Positions 50,979 through 59,413 of a stretch of 64,000 nucleotides of DNA are shown piece by piece. Location: contig JAHHRR010000003.1 of the NCBI GenBank assembly GCA_020025655.1, positions 1-64,000 of the forward strand, written 5' to 3'. A model generated the notes under the pieces. It saw only the letters and a list, made by a program, of their open reading frames with translations, did not search any database and was not told the origin of the DNA. How positions within the stretch are numbered: the first letter of the stretch is position 1; every line of letters begins with the position of its first letter. The position numbers were made by a program, and so were the translations under genes. This DNA comes from Oscillospiraceae bacterium. GTDB lineage: Bacteria; Bacillota; Clostridia; Oscillospirales; Oscillospiraceae.

Positions 50979-52142
50979 TCATTGGTTTTCAGCATACCAT
51001 CGGTATGCCTTGACGCTGTTTTCATGGGGTATTCTGCCCTGGCTTTCAATGTTTTCTATGCTGCTTTTAAGTGCAGCAGCCATGGCTTTGTCTAAATCTA
51101 TATAGCTGAGCTCCCGCAGTTCATCTACACCGGGGAAATCTCTTCCCGGTTCAATAATGTCTGCAAGATAAACTATTTTCTCCAAAATGCTCATGTCGGG
51201 TTTGCCGGTAGTGTGCCAGTAGATAGCTTCACACACCCTGTCAGAAACACCGAAAAGCTCTTTAGAAAAGGCTGCACCCGTTTTTGCGTGCAGCAGTGCA
51301 GGAGTTTCACGTTCTGCGTTATCGAGAATAATACCATATTTTTTGCACAATATCAACTGCTCTTCATAGCTCAAAGCCTTTGTAATATCATGCAGTATTC
51401 CGGCCTCTGCCGCTGTCTCCGGGTCTTCTCCCCATTTGTTTGCAAGCATGACCGCTTCACTTTCAACGCCTGCCACGTGTGCAATACGGCTGGATTTGAG
51501 ATAGGCGTATGTCTTTTCTCTGAGCCAGCTCAGCTCAGGCAGTGCGTCATAGTAATTATTCTTTATTATGCTGGAGTATACCTCATCGGTGAGTTTTTCT
51601 CTGCCCATGCGGAATCTGAGCTTCTCTCTGATTTCGCTCGATGACATAGGCAGCGGAGCATGGGGCATTATAATTATCTTTGCACCGTATTCCCGTTTGA
51701 ACTCCTCCGCTTTATCCCTAAGGGCCAGATCTTCTTCGTCATCTCTGACAAGAACGGCCAGTGTACAGTTTTTAAAGAGGTATTCAAATCTATACCACTC
51801 TTCAAAGCTTAAAAGCATATCTGTGCCCATAACAAGAATAAGTTCATCATCAGGGTAGATTTTTTTAAGCCTTTCGACAGTGTGTGCAGTATAGCTTTTG
51901 CCCTCACGTTTGATCTCCATATCGGAAATCTCCGCACCGGGAATACCTGAAAAATTAAGCTTGCACAGTTCAAGCCTCTGTTCAGGGTTCGGACTGCCTT
52001 CATCCATCTCCTTGTGAGGCGGGATATTATCGGGAATAATCAGAAATTTATCGGGTGCCAGCTCCTGACTTACTGTCTCAGCTGCTGACTTATGCCCCAG
52101 ATGCGGAGGATTAAAGCTTCCTCCGTACACCGCAATTTTCAT
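50979..52142 (-). CDS. nadD: NadD-YqeK fusion: nicotinate nucleotide adenylyltransferase plus HD hydrolase
   Basis: A 387-residue fusion. Residues 1 to about 195 are NadD, with the nucleotidyltransferase motif YGGSFNPPHLGHK (6-18) and SSSEIREKLR; this makes NAD precursor from NaMN and ATP. Residues from about 205 are a YqeK-type HD hydrolase (HVAGVESEAVMLA, then ILHDITKAL, then LLHAKTGA and ADIIEPGRDF), which cleaves symmetrical Ap4A. In Bacillus they are adjacent separate genes. The fused form has no stop or frameshift between parts. It overlaps yhbY by 4 nt. Confidence 0.94.
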   Translation of the reverse strand: MKIAVYGGSFNPPHLGHKSAAETVSQELAPDKFLIIPDNIPPHKEMDEGSPNPEQRLELCKLNFSGIPGAEISDMEIKREGKSYTAHTVERLKKIYPDDELILVMGTDMLLSFEEWYRFEYLFKNCTLAVLVRDDEEDLALRDKAEEFKREYGAKIIIMPHAPLPMSSSEIREKLRFRMGREKLTDEVYSSIIKNNYYDALPELSWLREKTYAYLKSSRIAHVAGVESEAVMLANKWGEDPETAAEAGILHDITKALSYEEQLILCKKYGIILDNAERETPALLHAKTGAAFSKELFGVSDRVCEAIYWHTTGKPDMSILEKIVYLADIIEPGRDFPGVDELRELSYIDLDKAMAAALKSSIENIESQGRIPHENSVKAYRWYAENQ

Positions 52143-52450
52143 TTTTTCTTCTTGTCCTTCACAAGCTCAATAATGGGCTTTTTCTCGTTGCGCTTATAGA
52201 GCACAAATTTGGTTCCTATTACCTGCACTGCCTCAGCCTTGCAGGCCTCAGCCAGAGCATCGCAAGCTTCTCTTGCTGTAAGCATGGAGTTTTCAAGAAC
52301 TCTGCCCTTAACAATTTCTCTTGCCTTTAAGGCAGAGCTTACGGAAGATATAAGATTATCATTTATTCCGCCCTTGCCAACCTGAATGATGGTATCCTCG
52401 CCGGCTGCAATGCCGCGAAGCTGAGCACGCTGTTTACTGGTTAATGCCAT
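52139..52450 (-). CDS. yhbY: YhbY family RNA-binding protein
   Basis: A 103-residue CRM-domain protein (ALTSKQRAQLRGIAAGEDTI, VGKGGINDNLISSVSSALKA and a closing IGTKFVLYKRNEKKP) that associates with pre-50S ribosomes. Its start lies 11 nt after ftsY, with AAAGGAG inside the gap. It is the usual partner of nadD and rsfS in Firmicutes. Confidence 0.95.
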   Translation of the reverse strand: MALTSKQRAQLRGIAAGEDTIIQVGKGGINDNLISSVSSALKAREIVKGRVLENSMLTAREACDALAEACKAEAVQVIGTKFVLYKRNEKKPIIELVKDKKKK

Positions 52451-52461
52451 ATTTTTCTCCT

Positions 52462-53367
52462 TTATTTAAAAAGTGCTTCTACAAAAGTTTTGCTTTCAAA
52501 GGGAATAAGATCATCCATTCCCTCACCCACGCCCACATATTTAACGGGCAGATTAAGCTCAGAGGCAATAGCAAAGACTATACCGCCTTTTGCTGTGCCG
52601 TCAAGCTTTGTGAGAACAATTCCGGTAAGTCCGGAAGTCTCAAGGAACTGTTTTGCCTGAATAAGACCGTTCTGACCGGTAGTAGCGTCAAGAACCATAA
52701 GGGTTTCCACGTCTGCATCTGGCAGTTCTCTGTCTATTATTCTGCGAATCTTATTAAGCTCATTCATAAGATTCTGCTTATTATGAAGTCTACCGGCAGT
52801 ATCAATAATGATAGTATCTGCGTTTCTTGCCTTTGCAGCACATATGCCGTCATATACAACAGCAGCAGGATCACTGCCCTCTTCATGCCGTACAATATCG
52901 GAGCCGGAGCGTTCTGCCCAGATTCCCAGCTGCTCTGCCGCTGCTGCACGGAAGGTATCACCTGCGCAGAGTAAAACCTTTTTGCCCTGACTTTTTAGCT
53001 GATTTGCAAGCTTGCCGATAGTGGTGGTTTTGCCGACGCCGTTAACACCAACCATCAGAATGACAGAAGGCTTTGTATTGAGCTTAAGCTCTGTATCACC
53101 TACATCAAGAATCTTTGAGAGCAGCTCAATAAGGCCCGCTCTTGCCTCGTCGCCCTTTCTGAAGCGGCGCTCCCAGGTCATTTTCTTCAGGCCGAACACT
53201 ACTTTTTCCGCAGTTTCGGCACCGATGTCACTTACGACAAGAAGTTCTTCCAGATCATCATAGAAGTCCTCGCTGTCGGGCTTAAATTCCTGGAAAATTT
53301 CCTCCAGATCTTCAAGATTTGTTCTGGTCTTTTTCAGACCGGAAAATATCTTATCAAAAAATCCCAT
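52462..53367 (-). CDS. ftsY: Signal recognition particle receptor FtsY
   Basis: A 301-residue SRP GTPase that docks ribosome-SRP complexes at the membrane. An N domain (about 1-95) without a long acidic A domain is followed by the G domain: GVNGVGKTTTIGKLA (near 107), DTFRAAAAEQL, DTAGRLHNKQNLMNEL and TKLDGTAKGG. It starts 4 nt after smc, the conserved smc-ftsY pair. Confidence 0.97.
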   Translation of the reverse strand: MGFFDKIFSGLKKTRTNLEDLEEIFQEFKPDSEDFYDDLEELLVVSDIGAETAEKVVFGLKKMTWERRFRKGDEARAGLIELLSKILDVGDTELKLNTKPSVILMVGVNGVGKTTTIGKLANQLKSQGKKVLLCAGDTFRAAAAEQLGIWAERSGSDIVRHEEGSDPAAVVYDGICAAKARNADTIIIDTAGRLHNKQNLMNELNKIRRIIDRELPDADVETLMVLDATTGQNGLIQAKQFLETSGLTGIVLTKLDGTAKGGIVFAIASELNLPVKYVGVGEGMDDLIPFESKTFVEALFK

Positions 53368-53371
53368 ATTT

Positions 53372-56300
53372 TTACTCCTCTATTGTTTTCTGTGCGCTTT
53401 CAAGGTCAAGTTCTATAACAGTTGAAACACCCTTTTCCTGCATAGTGACACCATACAGCATATCTGCCTCTTCCATGGTACCACGGCGGTGAGTGATTAC
53501 AAGGAACTGAGTCTTTTCAGACATTCTTCTCATATATTCGGCATAGCGGCTGACGTTTGCCTCGTCAAGTGCTGCCTCTATCTCATCCATTACGCAGAAA
53601 GGTGTGGGACGAACCTTCAAAATTGCAAAATACAGCGCAATAGCAACAAAGGCCATTTCACCACCGGACAGCAGGCTTATATTTGAAAGTGCTTTTCCGG
53701 GAGGCTGTACTTTTATCTCAATACCGCATTCCAGCACATTATTTTCATCTTCCAGTACAAGTGCTGCTTTGCCGCCGCCGAAAAGCTCAAGGAAGGTCTG
53801 ACGGAAGCAGGTATCTATCTCCCTGAACTTTTCAGAGAATACCTGTTCCATTTCACCGGTAATCTCTTGTATTATATCCAAAAGTTCCTTTTTAGCCTTA
53901 TCTACATCGTCCTTCTGTTCGCTCAGGAATTCATAACGCTCATTTACCCGCTGGAACTCATCAATAGCGCCCAGATTCGGAGTACCCAGAGAATTTATCT
54001 CTCTGCGGAGGTCGTTTATCTCCTTATTAGCTTTCTGGACATTATCAACCGGTTTTCTCAGTTCTGATGCCGCACTGTGGCTCAACTCATAGTTATCCCA
54101 GAGCTTATCCAGAAGCTGTTTTTCCTCCATTTCAGATGCAAGCTTTTTCTGCTCTATTCTTGCGCTTACACGTTCCATATCAAGAATATCGGAGTTTCTG
54201 GCCTGTGCATCCTTTTCAGCCTTGCCTCGCTTGCCTTCAAGCTCCATGCGGCTCTTGCTGATTTCACTGATTTCACTCTTGATCTTGAAAATCTTATCGC
54301 TTATATCGCCCAGCTTCTTCTCTTCTTCCACAAGGCGCTGCTTAAAGCTTTCAATCTGCCGCTCAGCCGCTTCCACGGTTTTTCTTCTGTGTTCTGAGTC
54401 GCCGGAAAGTCCGTCCAGAAGAGCCCGCAGCTGGCGGTTTGAGTTCTCGGTTGTTTTTCTCTCTGCTTCAAAAGATGAAGTCTTGCTTCTAAGCTCCGCC
54501 TGATCCTCAAGTGCCATATCCAGCTGATATTTAAGTGATGACAGGCCGCTTTTTGCCTTATACAGCTCTTCTGAGCAGGCTTTTTCATCTTCTTCTACAC
54601 GTTTTCTCTTTTTCTTAAGCTTTTCAAGCTCATTTGCTCTTGAAAGTACACCGCTCGTTTTAGCGGTGCTGCCGCCGGTCATGGAGCCGTCGGCATTCAT
54701 CAGCTGACCGTCGAGAGTGACTATTCTAAGCCGGTTGCCATTTGCTCTTGAGATACGCACAGCATCGGAAAGAGTTTCTGCCACGACCGTTCTGCCCAGA
54801 AGGTTTGCAAAAATCCCGCTGAACTGAGGTTCAAACTTAACAAGGTCCATAGCAAGGCCCACAAATCCGGGGTCTCTGTCAGGAAGATTTTTGAGTCTCT
54901 CCCCTTTTATGACGTCCATCGGCATAAAAGTAGCACGGCCGCAGTCACGGCGTTTCAGCATTTCGATTGCTGCTTTACCGTCATTCTGGCTGTCAACAAC
55001 AATTTTCTGAGCTGATGCACCCAGAGCTGTTTCTATTGCCAGAGCACAGTCCTCATTTGCCCGCAGAAGGTTTGCTACCGGACCATGCACACCCCTGAGC
55101 CCGCCGTGGCCCGCCTCACGCATAACCACTTTAACGGCTTTGGAGTAGCCTTCATAATCTTTTTCCATTTCTTCCAGCATATTTATTCTGGAATCCATGC
55201 TGCGGCCCTCAATCTGCAATGAGGTCGCCTTATCAGTGAGTTCTTTTAAAATATTCTCACGGCTGCCCATTTTCATTCTGCAGCCCTGAAGAACATTCTC
55301 ATTCTGCTTTATCTGCTCGGAAAGGCCATTCAGTTCATTCTGGATTTCCTGAATCCGCTTCTCTCCGTCCTCCATGCTCTTCTTGATTTCACCGACACGA
55401 TTTTCCTGATCGGCAATATCTTTGAGCATACGTTCTTTATTCTGAATACTGCTTTCAATATTCGCTCGTATAACAGCAGCCTTTGCCTCGCTGTCGGAAG
55501 CCTCCGCCTCGGCTGCGGAAAGACGTTCTCTGGCCCGCTCGCTTTCAACATCCTTCTGGTGTATCCGTTCGCTTATGCTGCCGGAAGATGCATACAATGC
55601 CTGAAGCTCTTCCTTGGCTTTTTCCAGAGAAAGCTTTGCCTGCTCGTACTCCTGCTTAATGCTTTCGTCCTGAGCACGCAGCTTGTCCAGACTTTCCATC
55701 CAGAGAGAAACTTCACCGACTTTGAGTTTATCTCTCAAAACAAGATATTTTTTTGCAGTTTCAGCCTGCTTTCTCAGCGGGCCTACCTGCATTTCAAGCT
55801 CTTCTATCTTATCGTTAACACGCAGAAGATTTTCTTCGGTGCGCTCAAGCTTACGCTCTGCTTCTTCCTTTCTGTAACGGAAGCGGGATATACCGGCAGC
55901 TTCTTCAAAAACCTCTCGTCTGTCAGTGCTCTTGTTGGACACTATCTCGGCAATCTTGCCCTGCCCGATAATGGAGTAGCCGTCACGGCCCAGACCTGTA
56001 TCCATAAGAAGGTTATTGATATCCTTTAATCTGACCGATTCACGGTTTATGTAATATTCGCTGTCACCGCTGCGGTAATATCTTCTGGTCAGCATAATTT
56101 CGCTGCTGTCATAGTCAAATATATGGGCGGAGTTATCAATTATAAGTGAAACCTGAGCGTATCCCATAGCTCCTCTTTTTTCTGTGCCGCCGAAGATAAC
56201 ATCTTCCATTTTGGCACCACGAAGAGCTTTGGAGCGCTGCTCACCCATAACCCAGAGGATAGCGTCGGATATATTGGACTTACCGGAACCGTTAGGGCCA

Positions 56301-56389
56301 ACGATAGCAGTTATATCTTTTTCAAAGGTTAAGCGGGTCTTGTCCGCAAAAGACTTGAACCCTTGGATTTCCAATGCTTTTAAGTACAT
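53372..56389 (-). CDS. smc: Chromosome partition protein SMC, short-armed
   Basis: A 1005-residue condensin ATPase that folds at a hinge and extrudes DNA loops with ScpAB. Start set at MYLKALEIQGFKSF (56389), with AAAAGG upstream; a longer reading to 56473 lacks a site. Walker A is GPNGSGKSN (near 32), the hinge about 405-585 (starting KDYEGYSKAVKVV, ending GSMTGG), the C-terminal signature NLLSGGE-like SLLSGGEMAFVA and Walker B VMDEIEAALDEANV. Bacillus SMC is about 1186 residues; here each coiled-coil arm is some 80-90 residues shorter and the heads and hinge are complete. No frameshift is seen. It forms an operon with ftsY. Confidence 0.95.
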   Translation of the reverse strand: MYLKALEIQGFKSFADKTRLTFEKDITAIVGPNGSGKSNISDAILWVMGEQRSKALRGAKMEDVIFGGTEKRGAMGYAQVSLIIDNSAHIFDYDSSEIMLTRRYYRSGDSEYYINRESVRLKDINNLLMDTGLGRDGYSIIGQGKIAEIVSNKSTDRREVFEEAAGISRFRYRKEEAERKLERTEENLLRVNDKIEELEMQVGPLRKQAETAKKYLVLRDKLKVGEVSLWMESLDKLRAQDESIKQEYEQAKLSLEKAKEELQALYASSGSISERIHQKDVESERARERLSAAEAEASDSEAKAAVIRANIESSIQNKERMLKDIADQENRVGEIKKSMEDGEKRIQEIQNELNGLSEQIKQNENVLQGCRMKMGSRENILKELTDKATSLQIEGRSMDSRINMLEEMEKDYEGYSKAVKVVMREAGHGGLRGVHGPVANLLRANEDCALAIETALGASAQKIVVDSQNDGKAAIEMLKRRDCGRATFMPMDVIKGERLKNLPDRDPGFVGLAMDLVKFEPQFSGIFANLLGRTVVAETLSDAVRISRANGNRLRIVTLDGQLMNADGSMTGGSTAKTSGVLSRANELEKLKKKRKRVEEDEKACSEELYKAKSGLSSLKYQLDMALEDQAELRSKTSSFEAERKTTENSNRQLRALLDGLSGDSEHRRKTVEAAERQIESFKQRLVEEEKKLGDISDKIFKIKSEISEISKSRMELEGKRGKAEKDAQARNSDILDMERVSARIEQKKLASEMEEKQLLDKLWDNYELSHSAASELRKPVDNVQKANKEINDLRREINSLGTPNLGAIDEFQRVNERYEFLSEQKDDVDKAKKELLDIIQEITGEMEQVFSEKFREIDTCFRQTFLELFGGGKAALVLEDENNVLECGIEIKVQPPGKALSNISLLSGGEMAFVAIALYFAILKVRPTPFCVMDEIEAALDEANVSRYAEYMRRMSEKTQFLVITHRRGTMEEADMLYGVTMQEKGVSTVIELDLESAQKTIEE

Positions 56390-56493
56390 AAATATCCTTT
56401 TTCTTTCAAAACTTAGTGCAAATTGTTTCTTTAATGAGCATTTCTGAATATGACTATACCATTTTATACTCATAGTAAATTTAGTATCATTTT

Positions 56494-56522
56494 AATATAA
56501 CACGCAATAGTTGTTTTCGCAA
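56494..56522 (-). promoter_or_regulatory. Promoter of the smc-ftsY operon
   Basis: On the minus strand TTGCGA (56517-56522), 17-nt spacer, TATATT (56494-56499) with a TGT extended -10. The rest of the 323-base gap (56523-56680) is A/T-rich with nothing recognised. Confidence 0.8.
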
Positions 56523-56674
56523 CAGAGTTTTTATAAATATAGTATTGTAAATGGAAGATTTTTAAAGAAATTTCAAAAAAGCCGCCGCAATTTGCCGCAT
56601 ACCATTCCGTCTGCCGTTTTCTTATTCATTGTATATTGCGATACTGCAAAATAATTGTTTCGTAAATATACAGA

Positions 56675-56710
56675 ATATAAAAAATCGCTTTGAAAATTCA
56701 AAGCGATTTT
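56675..56710 (-). terminator. Terminator of the dprA-to-radical-SAM operon
   Basis: A 14-bp palindromic stem AAAATCGCTTTGAA/TTCAAAGCGATTTT with T-runs on both sides, directly after the radical SAM gene. It separates this operon from smc. Confidence 0.92.
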
Positions 56711-56712
56711 TT

Positions 56713-57726
56713 TCAGCTTTCAACTGAAATCAGCAGAACCTCATTCTCCGTTTCAGCTGCTTTAACTTTAAGCTGTTTAAGAGAAAACTCTTCACAGAGT
56801 TTCTCAGTATTGCATCTGTGCTGACCTACCATCTGGGAAATTTTAGATTTGTTCACACCCAGAACTACCCTGCTGCCGGGTTTTACATTTTCAAGCAGCT
56901 TCTCTGCCTTTTGAAGCATTATTCTGCTTTTGACAAGCTCTCCTAAAGCAGGATGATAAGCTCCGCCCGCAGCATCACCGCCGGAGAGTTCCTCAGTAGG
57001 ATTCAGGCCGAGACGTATTATTGGTATACCGGCCTCGTCAAAAAGAGGAACAAGCTTTGCGCATATTCTCACCGCATCTTCGACGCTGTGTTCCTCGTAT
57101 CGTCCGGCTTTCCATAAATCGAAAAGCGCAGTATCTTTTACAATAACAGTCGGATAAATTCTTACTCCGTCCGGTTTTAAGGCAATAATACGCTTCGCCG
57201 TCTCAATGCAGCTTTCGTCGCTGTCACCGGGAAGGCCTGTCATCATCTGCAAAATAAGCTTAAATCCTGCCTCTTTTATAAGCTTAGAGGCATTTTCAAC
57301 ATCCGTTGCAGTATGCCCTCTTCCGGACAAAAGCAGTACATTTTCATTTAAAGACTGGGCTCCAAGCTCCACAGTCTCAACGCCGTATCGTCTGAGCCTG
57401 TTTAAAACAGCGCCGTCAATTGCATCGGGTCGGGTGGAAAGTCTTATGGAGTGAATGATGCCCTTATCCAGATATTCCTTGGCTGCGCCCAGCAGAGCTT
57501 CCTGATTTTCAACCGGAATCGCAGTAAAGCTTCCGCCATAGAACGCAAGCTGACGCCTTGAGCCTATATCCGGAAGTCCCGCTGCATTTTCTATCGCCTG
57601 TCTTACATCATCAGCAGTTGCAGGCAGCTGAGCGCCGGATATCCGACGCTGATTGCAGAAAACACAATCATTAGGGCAGCCCAGATGCGGCACAAATACC
57701 GGAATTATGCTTTCTCTTGCGCTCAT
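56713..57726 (-). CDS. Radical SAM protein (Elp3-like/YhcC type)
   Basis: A 337-residue radical SAM enzyme. The cluster motif CPNDCVFC (C17, C21, C24) binds a [4Fe-4S] centre used to split SAM, and the following AFYGGSFTAI and ELGAQSLNENVLLLSGRGH segments place it with the Elp3-related oxidoreductases. The C-terminal acetyltransferase domain of true Elp3 is absent, and a TRAM-like basic end is not clear. Substrate unknown. ATGA overlap with rnc upstream means coupled translation. Confidence 0.9.
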   Translation of the reverse strand: MSARESIIPVFVPHLGCPNDCVFCNQRRISGAQLPATADDVRQAIENAAGLPDIGSRRQLAFYGGSFTAIPVENQEALLGAAKEYLDKGIIHSIRLSTRPDAIDGAVLNRLRRYGVETVELGAQSLNENVLLLSGRGHTATDVENASKLIKEAGFKLILQMMTGLPGDSDESCIETAKRIIALKPDGVRIYPTVIVKDTALFDLWKAGRYEEHSVEDAVRICAKLVPLFDEAGIPIIRLGLNPTEELSGGDAAGGAYHPALGELVKSRIMLQKAEKLLENVKPGSRVVLGVNKSKISQMVGQHRCNTEKLCEEFSLKQLKVKAAETENEVLLISVES

Positions 57727-58400
57727 TTCTTAAGCTTCTCCAGAGCTTCACAGGCCGCCATCTGCTCGGCCTCTTTCTTGGTTCTGCCTGTACCCTCGCC
57801 TGCGGGAATTCCGTTGATGCTTACTCTGAAGGTAAACCTCTTGTTGTGGTCAGGGCCGCTCTCACCTATAAGCTCATAGCTTATATGCTGGTCACTCTTT
57901 TTCTGAACCAGCTCCTGAAGCTCCGTCTTATAGTCAGCACTGCGGTGATCTGCGCTTATTTCTGCGCCATTCAGGATATTTTCCAGAATAAAGCGTCTTG
58001 CCTCTTCATATCCGCAGTCAAGATACATGGCAGCTATAATAGCCTCCACCATATCTGCAAGAATCGAAGGGCGCTCACGTCCGCCGCTTTTTTCTTCGCC
58101 CTTGCCTAAGAGCATATACTCGCCAAGGCCAAGTGCAAGTGCAGTCTTATGCAGACTTACCTCACAGACAAGCTCTGCTCTCAGTCTTGTCATGCTGCCT
58201 TCCGGAAGTCTGGGCTCATGGTCAAAAAGGAATCTTGCAGTCACAAGCTCCAGAACGGAGTCTCCCAGAAATTCCAGTCTTTCATAGCTGCTGCATGATT
58301 CACTGTGTTTTTCATTTGCATAGGAGCTGTGTGTAAGCGCAGTTTCCAGCAGCTTTTTATTTTTAAATGTATATCCTATTTTTTTCTCAAGTTCTTCCAT
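57723..58400 (-). CDS. rnc: Ribonuclease III
   Basis: A 225-residue double-strand RNase for rRNA and mRNA processing. The catalytic signature ERLEFLGDSVLEL (40-52) and a second acidic site ADMVEAIIAAMYLD are present, then a C-terminal double-stranded RNA-binding domain (from about 152, with GRTKKEAEQMAACEAL). It starts 2 nt after plsX. The acpP gene that often lies between them is missing here. Confidence 0.98.
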   Translation of the reverse strand: MEELEKKIGYTFKNKKLLETALTHSSYANEKHSESCSSYERLEFLGDSVLELVTARFLFDHEPRLPEGSMTRLRAELVCEVSLHKTALALGLGEYMLLGKGEEKSGGRERPSILADMVEAIIAAMYLDCGYEEARRFILENILNGAEISADHRSADYKTELQELVQKKSDQHISYELIGESGPDHNKRFTFRVSINGIPAGEGTGRTKKEAEQMAACEALEKLKK

Positions 58401-58402
58401 TT

Positions 58403-59413
58403 TTACTCAGTCCTGATTTTCATGTATTCGATATTATCCTGAATATCCTGAATCATTCCGGATTCCGCAAAGTTCTTCGCCTGTCTTATTGCGGAGAAGA
58501 TAGAGGCTGCATTGGAAGAACCATGTGCCTTTATAACAGGCTTACTGATACCTAAAAGGGCTGTACCGCCGACCTCGTTAACGTCCAGAGACTTCTTCAT
58601 CACGCCAAGGTCAGCTTTAAGAACTGCTGCTGCCAGCTTATTTTTGAGGTTTTTATAAAATATTCCCTTAAGCTGCTTCATCATGAATTTAATAACACCC
58701 TCGGTGGTCTTTAAAAGGACATTGCCGGTGTAGCCGTCACTTACGATTACATCGTAATTTCCGGAGAACACGCCTGTACCCTCTGCATTGCCTGCAAAGT
58801 TGATTCTGCCCTCTTCGTCTGCCTTTTTAAGCAGTGCATATGTCTGGTGCTGAAGCTCGCCGCCTTTGGTTTCTTCGGTTCCGATATTCAGCAGTCCGAC
58901 TCTTGGATTTTCGCAGCCCATAATCTTCTTGGCATAGAAAGAACCCATGTATGCAAACTGCATAAGGTACTCAGGTGTGCATTCAACATTTGCACCGCAG
59001 TCAATAAGCATAACACCGTGCTCACCTGCGGGAAGTACAGGGGCAAGAGCCGCTCTGCGAATACCCTTGATGCGCTTAACAGTAAGAGTTGCACCTGTCA
59101 AAAGCGCACCGGTGCTGCCTGCCGATACGACGGCATCACCCTGCTCTTCATGGAGCATTTTAAGCGCAACAGCCATTGAGGAGTCCTTTTTCTGTCTGCA
59201 AGCAGTGGCGGGGTCATCCTCCATGGTGACAATTTCTCGTGCATCAACAATTTCTATATCGTTTTCGCCTTCATTTTTAAGGCATTCTTCAACTTTTTCC
59301 TTCTGGCCTACAAGAACAATTTCCAGCCCCAGTTCTTTTTTTGCTCTTACAGCACCTTTGACAATCTCCTCCGGAGCATTGTCACCGCTCATTGCATCAA
59401 CAATTATCCTCAA
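58403..59413 (-). CDS. plsX: Phosphate acyltransferase PlsX
   Basis: A 336-residue enzyme that makes acyl-phosphate from acyl-ACP for phospholipid synthesis. Starts at TTG 59413 (MRIIVDAMSGDNAPEEIVKG), with GGAGG 9 nt upstream, inside the end of trmFO (17-bp overlap). Landmarks: VSAGSTGALLTGA, AGEHGVMLIDCGANVEC and VSDGYTGNVLLKTTEG. Normal length. A fabD or acpP neighbour is not present. Confidence 0.97.
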   Translation of the reverse strand: MRIIVDAMSGDNAPEEIVKGAVRAKKELGLEIVLVGQKEKVEECLKNEGENDIEIVDAREIVTMEDDPATACRQKKDSSMAVALKMLHEEQGDAVVSAGSTGALLTGATLTVKRIKGIRRAALAPVLPAGEHGVMLIDCGANVECTPEYLMQFAYMGSFYAKKIMGCENPRVGLLNIGTEETKGGELQHQTYALLKKADEEGRINFAGNAEGTGVFSGNYDVIVSDGYTGNVLLKTTEGVIKFMMKQLKGIFYKNLKNKLAAAVLKADLGVMKKSLDVNEVGGTALLGISKPVIKAHGSSNAASIFSAIRQAKNFAESGMIQDIQDNIEYMKIRTE

